The notes beneath the pieces are model-generated. The model saw nothing but the letters and a program-made list of their open reading frames with translations. It ran no database searches and was not told the DNA's origin. Shown here in pieces: positions 40,180 to 55,700 of a DNA stretch of 64,000 nt (the first letter of the stretch is position 1; every line of letters begins with the position of its first letter). Source of the stretch: Gossypium raimondii (taxonomy: Eukaryota; Streptophyta; Magnoliopsida; Malvales; Malvaceae); assembly GCF_025698545.1 (NCBI RefSeq), contig NC_068567.1, forward strand, positions 3,286,001 through 3,350,000. The letters are read 5' to 3'. The translations under genes and the position numbers were made by a program.

Positions 40180-41218
40180 TAACATATATTAATTGAAGAC
40201 TTGAAGTAAGTAGCATGTGTGGTCCATGTTTTTCTAATTTTATTTTTGATGTTTTGTTGAAGAGTAGAGAAACAGAAAAGAAAAGAAAATTTAAAATTTA
40301 AAAATATTATTTAAAATTTATAAATATCTATCTATATTCTTTTGGACTAAGATATCTATCTAGATATTATTAGGATTATTATTGTTATCTATACTATTTA
40401 TTAAGTGATTTCTTGAGTGAGTTAGTGTTATTTTCAATCAAGTTACCAACTCAACTAAGAAAATTACGTAAATGTCATTTCGTAATTAAAATAAATCATA
40501 CTATTTAGAGGTAATTTAGTCTTTTATTTAAAAATAATAATAGAGTTATGTATAGAGTAGGATCTTAACTTGCGCCAATTGAATTAGTAAAACCTTAAAT
40601 ATATCACTCAATTAAAACTTCATTTTAATGCGTTTTATACATTTTATATCAATATGATAATCGATGACAACATCATGATAAACAATTGTAATACATTTAG
40701 TATTGTTAATTTGATGTATTTATATGTTTCAATTTTCGTTTTACTCGCAATTTAATCTAACTTTTCATTTAGTATTGTACATATTTCATGTGTTATTATA
40801 ATTAATTAGTTTTAAACCATATATTTTATTATAGATAAATATTTTTATTTTTAATATTATTTGTAAATTTAAACTCAAACATTTTGTAATAACATAAATA
40901 CATAGAAATTAATATTTATAATGGAATCTTACAAAATTAATAAATTAGTCCCAAAAAATGTCAAGTAGCACATCAAGGAGTAGGTATATTGATTTCCCAG
41001 ACAAGATCAAGGGCTAGAATTCATTGGGCACCAGGCAATGAAGGGTAGCCATTGGATCACACTGATACCACATTTTTTGTATTTAGGTAGCCAATGCATG
41101 AAAATGATACTAATTTATTTGAGTTAACCATCTACCTTTTCCTTCTTTCTTCAACTAAAGCTTTAAATCCTTGAAAGCAAAAGCATTTAAAGCATGTATT
41201 TTATTTTCTAAATTTTAA

Positions 41219-41654
41219 GGGTACATTATAAAAATAGTCACATTTGTTTACCTCATATTATATTTTAGTTATTTATGTTTGAAATGTTACGTTTTAATCA
41301 CTTACGTTATCGTTTGTTACGAAGTGATCACTCTACCGTTAAGTTCCCTTACCTCCCTGAGCAGTCCAAATAGATTTTAAATGTCAACTTGGATGTCCTA
41401 CGTGACAATCCAAATTAAATTTATTTAATTAAAAACTTGTTTTCATTCCAACAACTGGACATCCAAGTTGGCATTTAAAACCCATTTGAACTGCCATGTA
41501 GGGCTACCGTTAGGGAGGTAACGGAGTTTAACGGTAGAGTGATCACTTTGTAACAAAAAGATCATGTAAGTGACTAAAATGTAACATTTCAAACATAAGT
41601 GACTAAAATGTAATTTGAGGCAAACAAAAAAATGACTATTTTTGGAGTTTACCC
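41219..41654. mobile_element. Mutator-type MITE with perfect 9-bp target duplication
   Basis: It is flanked by AAATTTTAA on both sides (41210-41218 and 41655-41663). The long inverted repeats start GGGTACATTATAAAAATAGT. Same family as 30661-31070, in the same orientation. Confidence 0.82.
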
Positions 41655-43278
41655 AAATTTTAAACATAAAAAAAAAAAAAAAAGCATTCCAACCCTTCTA
41701 GTTAACCCATAATTTCATTTACTTTTTTATTTCATATAAGGTATAATGTTTTATTTAACCCTTCAATTTTATAAAAAAAAGTCAATTTAGCCCTTTATTT
41801 ATTTATTTTTGTCTCTTTTAATTCTTGAACTTGCATTTTTTTTATCAAGTCACTCCAAAATGAATATAAAAGTTAATGAGCGTTAACTTTGTTGACGTAG
41901 ACATACACGTGGACTGCCACGTGGATTTACATCAACAATTAATTAATTTTTAAAAATATATTCTTTTTTTTATTTTTGCAAGTTTTAAAATAATTTTATT
42001 ATATATATTAAAGTATAATTGTTATTTCTTAATAAATTATATATTATATATGTGCAAATATATTTCAAATATATCTATATCTATATAAATATATTTATAT
42101 GTAAATATAAACTATAAAATTATTAATTAAGTTCAATAATTTAATTTAATAATTACTAATTTTAAATGGAATTATAAAAATTGAAATAATTAAGGTAATT
42201 ATTTTTAAAATTCGGTTTAAAATATAAAAAATTTATCCGAACCGGTACGAGTTAGTACGTACCAGTATAAATTGATATTGACCGAAATGAACCGAAACAC
42301 ACCGAAAGTTTAACCAAAACGAAATATAGATTAATTGATACGAATTTAGGAACGATACGATACTAACTACAATGATACCTTAGCCTCCCTGAACTTAATA
42401 AGTCTTTCATGAATTCATTAAGTTTTTTTCTAAATAATAGGAAAGGAATTCGAAATGCATAAAGAAAAAAGAAAAAAAAATTCTCAAGAAATAATCAAAT
42501 TCATAAAGAAGAGAACTTACTTTTTTTTTTACTGCTGTAAAAGATTCTGATCTTTTGAAATACCACCTAAAAAGCTGATTGATTTCGACACAAAAGCCAA
42601 ATCCAAACTGTAAAAAAGGGTAAAAAAAGGAAATATTTACATAATTTTTTTTAATTTTGTATTTTTTTACTATCCATGAACAAGGTTTTGGAAAATAAAA
42701 TGAAGGGAGCTTTGAAGTTTTCTCACAGTGCCAAGGGTAATATTTTTACAATTTCTTACGACATTAAACTGCTGAAAAATAAAAATTTATTTCTTTATTT
42801 ATGGAGTGGAATAAACCTTAAACCGACAAAAGGAATGTTCCTTTGCTGCATGTTTTTAATTTTGAAAAACTTACGTAATTTAATTATTTACCGTTTTTTT
42901 TTTTACTTTTAGTGAACATTATTTACGTTAAAGAAGATATTTTTGCTTCATGTCTTTTAATTTTGTACGTTCTTTTATTGTGTCGGTTTGAATCCACTTA
43001 ATGCAATGTTCCTTTGCTCACACTTTTTTTTTTTATGAAAAATAAATCCTCCTCAAATAATCAACATTAAGATGATGTCATCTGGATGGGACTTTCCATC
43101 AACAGTAAATTAGTTCTTATATCTCGTATTGTCTTAATAATTTTGTTTACAAGTTTATTATCTTGAAGAATCCATTGCTCATTACCAAAGCAGAATTGGA
43201 ATCTCTACTTATTTCATCCTTAATGATGTTAAATGGTGTGTTGTGTCTATGTTTTAGATTTGGTTTAGAATTTTTAGG

Positions 43279-43680
43279 TAATAATGATTTATACGGCCGT
43301 TCAACTTTACAAAAACTTATTTTAGTTATTATTTATTTTATTTATTTTAATTTTTGAATTTGGATTATTTGTCAAATTACTCACAAATAGATAGAAAAGT
43401 TAACGTTTGTTAACTTGATTGATATGACATACACGTGGACTCTTGTGTGGTCATGTCAAGAATTAATTATTTTAAATATTTAAAATTCTAAAAATATTAA
43501 CAATATTAAAAGAAGTATAAAATATTATAAAACATATAAAATATTTTTAATTTTAAAATTAACTGTTGACGTGGCATATACATGGATGCCACATCAATAA
43601 AGTTAGCATATACAATGATTTAACAAATATAAATGAAGGGCTAAAATATTTTTTATAAAGTTGGAGGGACAAATAAGTTA
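43279..43680. mobile_element. Foldback MITE remnant
   Basis: The left part (GTTCAACTTTACAAAAACTT) and right part (TTTATAAAGTTGGAGGGAC) are inverted relatives. Related text occurs at about 41740-41935, including CATACACGTGGACT in both. The ends are approximate. Confidence 0.45.
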
Positions 43681-43970
43681 TTCTACTTTTTTTATAAAAA
43701 TAATAAATGTAAGAGATATAGTTATATGGTTTGAATACGTGTCAAGATCCGATTTGATTTAGATTCAAACTTAAGATGGTATGTCAATAATGACTTTAAA
43801 TAAACGTATCATAACATCGTTACCTAATTGATAAATAATGATTGGATTCAAGTATATGATAAGAAAATGTTTAGCAGGAGAAGTAAAATTGTTATATTAA
43901 AGGCAGTATAAAGATATAAACTTTTTTTTTGAATAATCTCATTATAGATTTTGATCATTATTGTTCTTTC

Positions 43971-44103
43971 TGACACAATATCTAGAATTACCCATAGTCC
44001 CTCCTCAACCCATAAATAGGAGGATAATACGCTTCAGCGCACTTGAATCCACGTCCTCTTATATTAGCAACAATACTCATACCAGTCGAGTTAAGACTCA
44101 ATC
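43971..44103 (-). mobile_element. tRNA-derived SINE copy
   Basis: The minus strand has the A-box type word TTAACTCGACTGG, the B-box type word GGATTCAAGTGC and TTATCCTCCTATTTATGGG. Similarity to the copy at 45599 continues leftwards to about 43925, so the true element may be longer. Confidence 0.7.
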
Positions 44104-45598
44104 TATATATATATATATATAAACTTTTTAGAATATAAAAAATATATAAATTTTTAAATCAAAACTACAAATTCATATTAAAATCACTTAAATTAAAGTC
44201 ATCAATATTTGAAATAGACCGAAACGTACTTTTTTTCCAATTTTAAGGGGAATCCAAATCCCTACCTACTCCTTTAGAATTCCTCTAGATATTTACAACT
44301 CTTTTGCGTGCATATATTACAAATTTGTTTATTAGACCCTGAATTTTTATATTTTAATTTAATCAGTTTTAGTCATTGTACTTTTCTAATTTATCAATTT
44401 TAGTCCTAACCAAATGGTAATAATTAAATCTGTTCGGTTAAATTCATTATCGCTATGTGTTATGCATAAAGTTGTAAATTTAGTCTATGTTCTCCAACTA
44501 GATCATTCTTAGTTACCCTATTTTTCAAAATTCAAAATTTCAAGATTAATACAAACGACAAACGTTTAATCTATTAACTAATTTTTTGTGAGTAATATGT
44601 GAAAATAACAAACCGGCATGGCAATACATATGTGACAATATATTTGCCGCATCAAAATTTGAAAATAGAATAATGTAACTTAATGAATTTAATAACTACC
44701 ATTTGTTCACGACTAAAATTTTAAAATCCAAAAAGTATAAGAATTAAAATTACCAAATTAAAGTAAAAGTACTAAATTCACAACTTATGCATAGTACGAA
44801 CACTAAAAACAGAATTTAACTTGAGATAATAACAATGGGGTTTGAATCTTAATCTTTGGGTACTAACAAAAATCTTTACCTACTGTTCCATTAAATTGTC
44901 GGTAATTTATTAAAATAGTCTAAAATATTAAACTCTTTATCATTATGTTGTAAACAAACCCCTATGTTGTCATTATATCCATGTAAACGAGGCCTTAGTT
45001 GTGTTGACAAAGATCGAAGCTTTGGAACTTAAAGTACTCTGATTCAAATTCAGTTGTGTTTATGTATGGGTTTTCTTTCAAATTTATTCTGATGAATTAG
45101 TTTGTTAGGTTGAAAAGATTTAGTTATCGAATTAGTTGTTCAGTTCAATGCTTGTAAATGATTAATCATGAATATCTAAATATGTATTAATCATGAGTGG
45201 GAGAAGTAAATATGTGTTTTAATAACTTTAAAATTTATAAAATTATAAATTAATATAATAATAAAATTACTCTTTAACTCAAAAAAAAATTATAATTCAT
45301 ATGTGTCCCCATAGAATTTATTATTTTTGGATTCCCCCATTTATGGCAACAAACCAAATGAATCTTCTAGTGTTTCAAGGTGAAAAACATGAACAAGTGT
45401 CTCATTGCAGTTTATGATAAGAAGATGAATGCCCATAAGGCATTGGCAGCTGTCACTCAGCAGAGTAGTTGATACGGTTGAAATAGTTAAAACATTGAAC
45501 CTTGTCAGTGCCTGATTTTGCCCCCCATCTCTATGCCTTTTTTTTTACCTTTTTTTCTATCAATCTCGTTATAGTTTTTTTTTATCATATTTATCTTT
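44104..45598. other. Intergenic, foldback-type repeat text
   Basis: About 44335-44830 resembles the Mutator-type MITE families by its phrases, but clear ends were not found. No gene. Confidence 0.35.
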
Positions 45599-45733
45599 TT
45601 AGATAATATCTAGAACTACTCATAATCCCTTCTCAATTCATAAATAGGAGAATAACGCGCTTCAGCGCACTCGAATCCACTTTTTTCTATATTAACAACA
45701 ATACTCAGATCAATCGAGCTAAAACTCAACCAA
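45599..45733 (-). mobile_element. tRNA-derived SINE copy
   Basis: Minus-strand copy with GTGGATTCGAGTGCGCTGAA and TTATTCTCCTATTTATG. Similarity to the copy at 43971 extends into the sequence left of 45599. Confidence 0.7.
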
Positions 45734-46270
45734 TTGCTGTTTTAAATGAAAAAACAGGTACAACCCCTCTTCAACTTTTTTTTATATCAATAATACAAAA
45801 ATAAATATTAAATACAAAGAGTTTATAATGATTTTCTTTAAATATTAAATATTTGGGAGTTGTATTAGTTTTATAATTATTTATGTATTATTGAGAAAAA
45901 ATACTAATTTCGAAAGCATTTGTAAATTCAAAATTAATTTGTAAGTTTTATTTTGAAAACAATACTAAAATTCTTTTAAAAAGTAAATTTAATATTTTCA
46001 TATTTTAACTAAAAAATCCAAATAATAAACTCTCAAACTTAATATTTTAAAATAATACTTTTTAAATATATATAAATTTATATACTCTCTTATATTCAGG
46101 GATATTATATTATATATAACATTCCCACATTTATTCACAAAATTATCTTAAGCCCATAATATTACATTTTAATAATACCAAAATTTAAAATTATAAAAAG
46201 TAACTCAAAACCAAACTTGCTTAAGATAACATAAAATTTCGAGGATAATCTTTTTTATATTTTACTATTT

Positions 46271-46408
46271 TTGACATAAAGCCTAAAACTATCTATAACC
46301 CCACCTAACCCATAAATAGGAGGATAATGCGTTTCAGCGCACTCGAACCCACATCCTTCTGCATTGACAACCATATCCATACTAATTAAGTTAAGATTCA
46401 ATCGGCTA
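46271..46408 (-). mobile_element. tRNA-derived SINE copy
   Basis: The minus strand has GTGGGTTCGAGTGCGCTGAA (B box GGTTCGAGTGC) and the usual TTATCCTCCTATTTATGGG. One of the best preserved copies. Confidence 0.72.
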
Positions 46409-48414
46409 ATATATATATATATATTTTGTTTAAGATATAATTGTTTTAAGATAATAATATTGGTTTTGAAAGAAAACTCGAATCCAGAGACACTAAATTT
46501 ATTCATACACATTTTGTATACAAGAATTAGGATATTTGAATCTACATTTCTTTGTCTAATACGTAATATAAATTCAAATAATAGATATTTAAAATATCTA
46601 CCCACATTGGCTCTTAATTGATCATGGACAAAATATTCAGATCTACCATATCTAAATTAAATATTCGCAAATATTCAAATCAAACAGAATTACCATCCTA
46701 ACATCTCAACAAATACTCAATTCTAAAACTATGAAAAGGTGTTAATCTATATCTTTTGGACTAAGTCAAAATGTGAAAGCAATGGGGGTATGATTGTATC
46801 ATTTCCAAACTGTTAATCTATATATCTTCGGGAGTAGTCAAATTTGGGAGCATGGGGATATGATTATTTTAGGGTTCATTGTGTTTTTTTTCCCCTATTT
46901 TAAATGGTCAAATATTGGGTTGATATATATGGGTGACAGACACAAGTTCTGTCGGATTTTGTAATGTATTTACATGCAGTCCTCCCACTATTAACACATT
47001 TTGGGTGATTACTGCATTCTTGTCTTCCAGTCTTTCTACATTTCAATAATGCCATATTTTAATTAGAATAAGAAAACATTGTGGACTCACAGTCAAATTT
47101 GAACCATTCAGAAGTTATTGCATCAGCAAACTAAGTCAATACTATATATCATATATGGGTTATATGCATCATCAAACTTAGGTTGTTGGAGACAAAAAGA
47201 ATGAGTCTTGATTGAGTCAAAACACAGTTTCTAAGTGTATTTTAATTTAAGGATTAAGGAGGAATTATGAATAATTTTAAATATTGTATAAAAATTAAAT
47301 TATTAATGTTAATTATTTCAACATTATTACTAAAATAACAATGATTTATTTGAAATTTACTTGCGATAATCATATATAAATATATTATAAGGTTTAATAG
47401 AAAAAGTTGATATGGATAGTTTGTTATGGTGACACGTGGATCTTTTTACTGCTTTACAATATATGTTATTTCATGAGCAGTCTCCAAGACAGTTTAGTTA
47501 CATTGCATTTGGTGATCTTCTTAAATTTTTGCATGCCAACTCCACAGAAAATGACATACAGAGGTTTGGAGTTTGTATTGACTAGTTTTTCTTCCTCAAC
47601 GGTCTACTGAACTTCTAGCTACTAACCCTTCCATTTTCAGTATCCATTTTGGGTAGCTCTCATATCCAGTTAGTACAGCCCGTTAAGCCTTTTTATCAAT
47701 GGACTTCATGTACGCCTTCATGCGTGCTTTTCAATATGCATAATTACTAACCTTTAGGATAGGAGGCCGAGAAGTAGATGGACCTTCCATAGCTTGAATC
47801 TAGAAACATTAAGGATATCCAGTAGCTACATTAAGTGACATACTCTAATATTAAATGGTAGATCGAAACACTTGTTGAGAAACAAGCTAGCTAGGTGTTT
47901 GAAAGGAGTGGTTAAGGAAGTGGGCACTCCTTCATACACTGCAATAACATGAAAAAAAAAATAGGGGACAAAAAGATTGTTTACACAATTTGGTTTTCCT
48001 ATATTTATAGAGCTTAGTTTAATGAGAAGTATCCATTATCTTCAAACATTTACAACAAGTGACCCTAAATTTATCATACCCTGGTGACAATTTCCTTACT
48101 CTTGTACTTTTGAAGACTAGAGCTCTCACCACTAAATTCATCCATGTTAACTTAGCATGTAAAACCACAACACAAAGGTTTTACAATCAAATACACTCAC
48201 AAATAATGTTTATCACTCCCTCAAGCAGTTCTCTGGTCTTTCCATATTTTTCAACAGTCTCCTCCATTAATAATTTGTTAAACAAAACTAATACAACACA
48301 ACAAGCTTGATCATTATTAACCTACATTATATGGAACAAAAACCAACCATAGGAAGTAGAAAACCTAAGTTCCAAAAATCAACAACAATCAATTGTAATA
48401 TCAACAAATCTAAT
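46409..48414. other. Intergenic, nothing recognised
   Basis: A diverged local duplication of about 55 bp lies at 46741-46797 and 46812-46865 (both start GTTAATCTATAT). No gene seen. Confidence 0.4.
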
Positions 48415-48560
48415 GGTGAGTTTGGATGGGTGGTGTTTAGTGTAAAAACAGTGGTGGCGGCGAGATTAGATACTGTAATAATACTGTAGCGTGAGACAAA
48501 AAGTAAGCTAAACGTACCGTACCGTACCGCACCGCACCCCACCACCCATCCAAACCCACC
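48415..48560. mobile_element. Small MITE with TTTGGATGGGTGGT termini
   Basis: The left end GGTGAGTTTGGATGGGTGGT and the right end ACCACCCATCCAAACCCACC are inverted repeats of 20 bp with one mismatch. Inside the right arm, GTACC occurs in tandem and grades into GCACC. The target duplication was not resolved. Confidence 0.65.
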
Positions 48561-49410
48561 CTAAAGCGATAGAATTTGAATCTCCCTCTATCACAAGCAA
48601 CTCCCTATTACTCTCACTTATAATAATATTCTCCGTTGTATGAAAAAAACCCTACAAAATAATGTGCCAAATGTTAAAAAATTACCATTATAAAAAATTT
48701 TATCCTAGATACCTTAATACCATGTTAACTTTATTTCAAGTGAAAATTCATAATAATACATACATTAATAAGAAATTACATGTGTTTTTAAACAAAGTTT
48801 TAAATAAACCACATTAAATAAAAACTCTAAAACCATTTTTATATTTCAAAATTTTTATTTTTTTAGTGAATTAGTGATTTATAATATTAAGGTAAAACTT
48901 GAACAATAAATGCGACTAGCATTACTCGAGCCCAAACTTCATCTAAGGCGATGAACACCCTTGACCATCAGACCATCATATGGAGTTCAAATTTTTTATC
49001 GTTTTAATTATGGACACGAGTATAAAACAATTATTCCTTTTTAAATAACATAATTTATGCTGCACATTAACATATTTATAAAACAATCCCTCATATTTAT
49101 GTGTTGATGATGACAATCCGAATTAAAGAAAGTTTTTGGATTAGAAATCTTTAATTTGTCAAATACTGAAATCGAAAGAAGAAAAAAACCCCTTCATGCA
49201 AGCTTTAATGAAAATTGCATTTATGCCTATCATATCCACTACTAAAACTGATAAAGTATCAAAACATTCGAAAACAATTTATTTAACTGATTTTAATATA
49301 ATTAATGTAATTTGATACACTGATTTCGTATCATATCCTTTTATTTACGAAAAGAATAAATAAATAAAACTAATATTCGATAAATATGAATATGAACATT
49401 AACATGAGCA
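48561..49410. other. Intergenic, nothing recognised
   Basis: AT-rich, no gene or repeat end identified. Confidence 0.4.
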
Positions 49411-51560
<2,150 letters not shown>

Positions 51561-52518
51561 GGTTAAAATTCGTTATTGCTCCCCGTACTTTGCGAAAATT
51601 ATGGATTCAGTTCATATACTTTAATTTGATCATTTTTAGTTTTTGTATTTTCCAAATTTTAAAATTTTAATTCTCGCCAAATGATAATTGCTAAGTTCAT
51701 TTAGCTAAGTTTTGTTATTTCCAAAATCTGATGCAACAAACATATTATGATATGTGTAATGCCACGTCAGCTTGTTATTTCCACATATTACTCACTAAAA
51801 AATTTTAGTTAATGAATTAATGATAATTATTCTTGTCAAGATTAAAATTTAAAATTCGAAAAGTACAATGACTTAAAAAGGATCCAATTAGAGAATATGG
51901 GCCAAAACTACAATTATATGTATAATACATGACATTTAACTATACTGGTTGGGTCTAGAGGTGATCATAGGTCAAGCCGGGCCCAGACAAAATTTTAAGC
52001 CCGTTTTCTAGGCCCGACCCAAAATATAGGCCTAAAAATTTGTCCAAGGCCAGCCCAAAAAAAATTACTAAGCTCGAGCCCAGTTTGGACCGGCCCATAT
52101 TAAATTTTACAACACCAAAATAGCATCAAAAACCTGCAAAATATAATCAACCAACCAGAATTAGAGGTATATTTGATTAAAAATAAAAAAAAAATATTTA
52201 ATATATAATTCGCGCCGGGCCGGGCCAAAAAAGTTTTACCTAAGGCCCGACCGGTTTTCTAAACATGCCTCGTTTTTTACCTAAACCCATATTTCAGGCC
52301 TATATTTTTACCCAAACCCTCCTATTTTTCGTGGGGCCGTCGGGCCTGGTCGGGTAGCCCAACCCATGATCACCTCTAGTTTAGTCATGATTTAGGGTTA
52401 AAATATTAAAATTTGAGAAGTATAGGGTTAAAATTGATCAATTCGAAAAGTATAGAGATTAATAGCAAATTTTAATCACAACTTTTGCAAATTACAGGGA
52501 CTAATATAGAATTTAACC
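51561..52518. mobile_element. Mutator-type MITE carrying a nested hAT-type MITE
   Basis: The outer ends are GGTTAAAATTCGTTATTGC on the left and its diverged inverse near 52480-52518 (GGGACTAATATAGAATTTAA then CCC). It is interrupted by the element at 51956-52378. The target duplication is imperfect. Confidence 0.55.
51956..52378. mobile_element. hAT-type MITE, inner element
   Basis: The termini are TAGAGGTGATCATAGG and its inverse CCATGATCACCTCTA. The flanking 8-mers GTTGGGTC and GTTTAGTC agree at 6 of 8 positions. The interior is rich in GGGCC/GGCCC words. Confidence 0.7.
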
Positions 52519-52733
52519 CCCAAAATAAGGGTAGGAGCCAAACTTTTTTGTTTGTTTTGTTGTTTCTTTCTGGGTCCAATTTGTTTGTTTGTTTGTTGAT
52601 TATACGTTATAGATGAAGTGTAAAGCACGAGCATGATATGTGCCTAGCACAGTCACTTTTTACAAGCAGTAAAGCAAAAGGGTTGCAGCTTTCCTAATCC
52701 CCAACTTAAACCCTCACTTCCGCCGCCGCAGCC

Positions 52734-55700
52734 ATGCAAGCCACATTTCTATCTTCCCGAACCACCGTCCTCCCCGCCACAAAGCCAGCCACCGCTATTC
52801 CCAACCGCCTCCAATGTCTTCGCGTTACCGCACAATCCCAAGCAACAGTAACAGCAGACCCTCCCTCTCCCTCAGCCGTAAAGCTCAACAAATACAGCTC
52901 GAGAATAACGGAGCCAAAGTCACAAGGCGCGTCCCAGGCCATGTTGTACGGTGTCGGATTATCGGAAGATGACATGTCAAAACCCCAGGTGGGAATATCG
53001 TCGGTCTGGTACGAGGGGAACACGTGCAACATGCATTTGTTGAAGCTATCGGAGGAAGTGAAACGGGGCGTTGAGGAGGCCGGGATGATTGGGTTTAGAT
53101 TCAATACGGTCGGGGTCAGCGATGGGATTTCGATGGGGACGAGAGGGATGTGCTTCAGTTTGCAGTCAAGGGATTTGATTGCTGATAGTATTGAAACTGT
53201 TATGAGTGCTCAGTGGTATGATGGGAATATCTCTATTCCTGGTTGTGATAAAAATGTAAGCTTTATTATCCAAATGTAGTAGTGGTATTGTTTATTTTTA
53301 TTTTTATTTCTTTTGTGTTTCAAGAAAAATTCAACAATTATAAATTATAATGTGAAATATGTTGGTTTTTTTAACAATTTTACAACCATCTCAATCTTAT
53401 GTTAGCTAGTTCTTTAGATGCCAGGTACAATTATTGCAATGGGGAGGCTCAATCGGCCAAGTCTTATGGTTTATGGTGGAACCATCAAGGTTTGCTGCTT
53501 TGCTTTGTCTACTTTAACTGTTGTTGATCAACTGCTGTTTTTTCTTCAGTTGCAAAAGCCTCATTTAGGCTTTATGTCTATTAGTTTTGCTCCTATAACT
53601 TTCTATTGCAAGTGTTCTTTGGTAAATCAATGCTGCTCTTTAAAATTCTTAAAACAAATTCACATTTCACCCTTGTTACATTAGATAAGTCCACAAGGAT
53701 TGGTTTCAAAGTGGAAAGCATTCATCCAAATGAATGCTTGTTTTCTTTCTAAGTTCCAGTATATATATTATATATGCATGAATTTTCTAATCAATGCATA
53801 CCCACCATTAAAAAAATGTATGCACCTGGCTTAGTATACCATGTGGGTGTACTGGCAATTTTGTTATAGGTTATATGAAAATTAAGTCTAAACATTCTAA
53901 GTTCTAAACAGAAATATATTAGGCCATCACGCAATCATATTTGTTAAATGAAATTTGTACAATCTGTTGCTCTGGTTCTCCCTTTCATTGTCATCACATT
54001 TTCATTTCAATGAGTTATTTATTTTTATACTTCTTTTTTTGCAGCCCGGTCATTTTCAAGGCAATACATACGATATAGTATCTGCCTTCCAGGTAAGCAC
54101 AATGATATGCCATAGGAATGTTCTTATGCTAGTTTATTTCCTCTTTCTCTTTATACCTTCATATTAGCTGGATATTTTGCTTGGTTTCGGAGTTGCTGTG
54201 CCTCTCTCAAGTTAACATTTTTCAGATCCTTGGTGTCTGTTAATTCTTTGATTTTAGGAGTGACAATTGCAATAAAATTTCTTGGATTAGTGTGTGGAAC
54301 TTGGGAAATTACGAGGATATGATGTTCTTTTATGTAGATAATTACACTTAGATAAATACATGCAGTGTTTTCTATGACCTATGGTTTTTTTGGTAAGTAC
54401 ATATGAAGGCATTACAACCTAAGACTAAAATAAAACATATAAAGTTAAATCTCCATTTCTAGAATTGGAGGAGTTGTTGTACGTGGACACTGTGTTTGTG
54501 TACAATCAACCTCATGGTGGTGTATATCAGATAAGTGCCTACTTTTATACTTTATTTTTTGTTTTGTAATTGGTGACGCTCTATTTACCTTGTCTTTGGA
54601 AGTTATTTTATTGAATAAGGATAACTCTTGCATTTGCTGGTAATAACTAATGTCACATCTTTCTATTTGCTATTACTCCAAAATTCTGCTTGAGAATTGA
54701 AGTATTGACAGAGTTTGTAGATTGTGAGTTCAGTTAGTTCATCTCTAGTGCTAACACAGTGAAACTTTGAGGCTCTTTCTTGTTACATTTATTTTGGTTT
54801 TACTCTGTCTCTGAACTGAAGTGGTACTCACCCTTGAGGGGCAGAGTTTGCTTTTTGCTTTTCACTCTTGTTCTTCTTCCCTGTTTTTATGACTTTGAGG
54901 ATTAAAATAAGGCCAACTGACTGTTTGAAGTTTGTCAAGATCAAGCAACATCATTAAAATTTCTACCATATGCTAATATGTGAAGATTAACCTTTATGGC
55001 ATGATTTATCTGAAAATACCAGTATTTTGATAACCTTGTAACTTTTTATTTTTTGATTGGCCATGCAGTGTTATGGAGAGTATGTAAGTGGATCAATAAG
55101 TGATGAGCAGAGAAAGAATGTTATCCTTAACTCATGCCCTGGAGCAGGAGCCTGTGGGGGGATGTATACTGCAAACACCATGGCTTCTGCAATTGAAGCT
55201 ATGGGAATGTCTCTTCCTTACAGGTACAACTATGCTGGCACAGGATCATTTTGATTGTGAATTTGGCATTCTGCCGTTTTTTCTTACATTTTCATTTTCT
55301 ACCTGACAAGCTCTTCAATACCTGCTGAAGACCCATTAAAATTGGATGAATGCCGTTTAGCTGGGAAGTATCTACTAGAATTGTTGAAAATGGATTTAAA
55401 ACCCCGGGATATTATCACCCAGAAATCTTTACGTAATGCAATGGTTATTGTCATGGCCCTAGGTGGATCAACCAATGCTGTGTTACATTTAATTGCCATA
55501 GCAAGGTAAGACTTTATGCCAGATATCCCTTGGGTCTCAAAATTATTGGAATTTTGTGGAAATGAGTTGTGGAATTATCATGGCAGGTCTGTTGGTCTAG
55601 AATTGACTCTTGATGATTTTCAGAAGGTTAGTGATGAGGTTCCTTTTCTGGCTGATTTGAAGCCCAGTGGCAAATATGTCATGGAGGATGTACACAAGGT

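Larger units (their letters stand above)
39315..43970. other. Intergenic spacer with MITEs
   Basis: No gene was recognised. Short open frames (for example 42676-42912) show no domain and lie in AT-rich repeat sequence. MITEs within it are listed separately. Confidence 0.4.

Noticed and set aside
42676-42912. 78-codon plus-strand frame as a small gene
   Set aside because: AT-rich, no domain, no splice partner and set in repeat-dense spacer.
52706-53104. Minus-strand 132-codon frame over exon 1 of dihydroxy-acid dehydratase
   Set aside because: It is the antisense shadow of a clearly coding, GC-richer exon.
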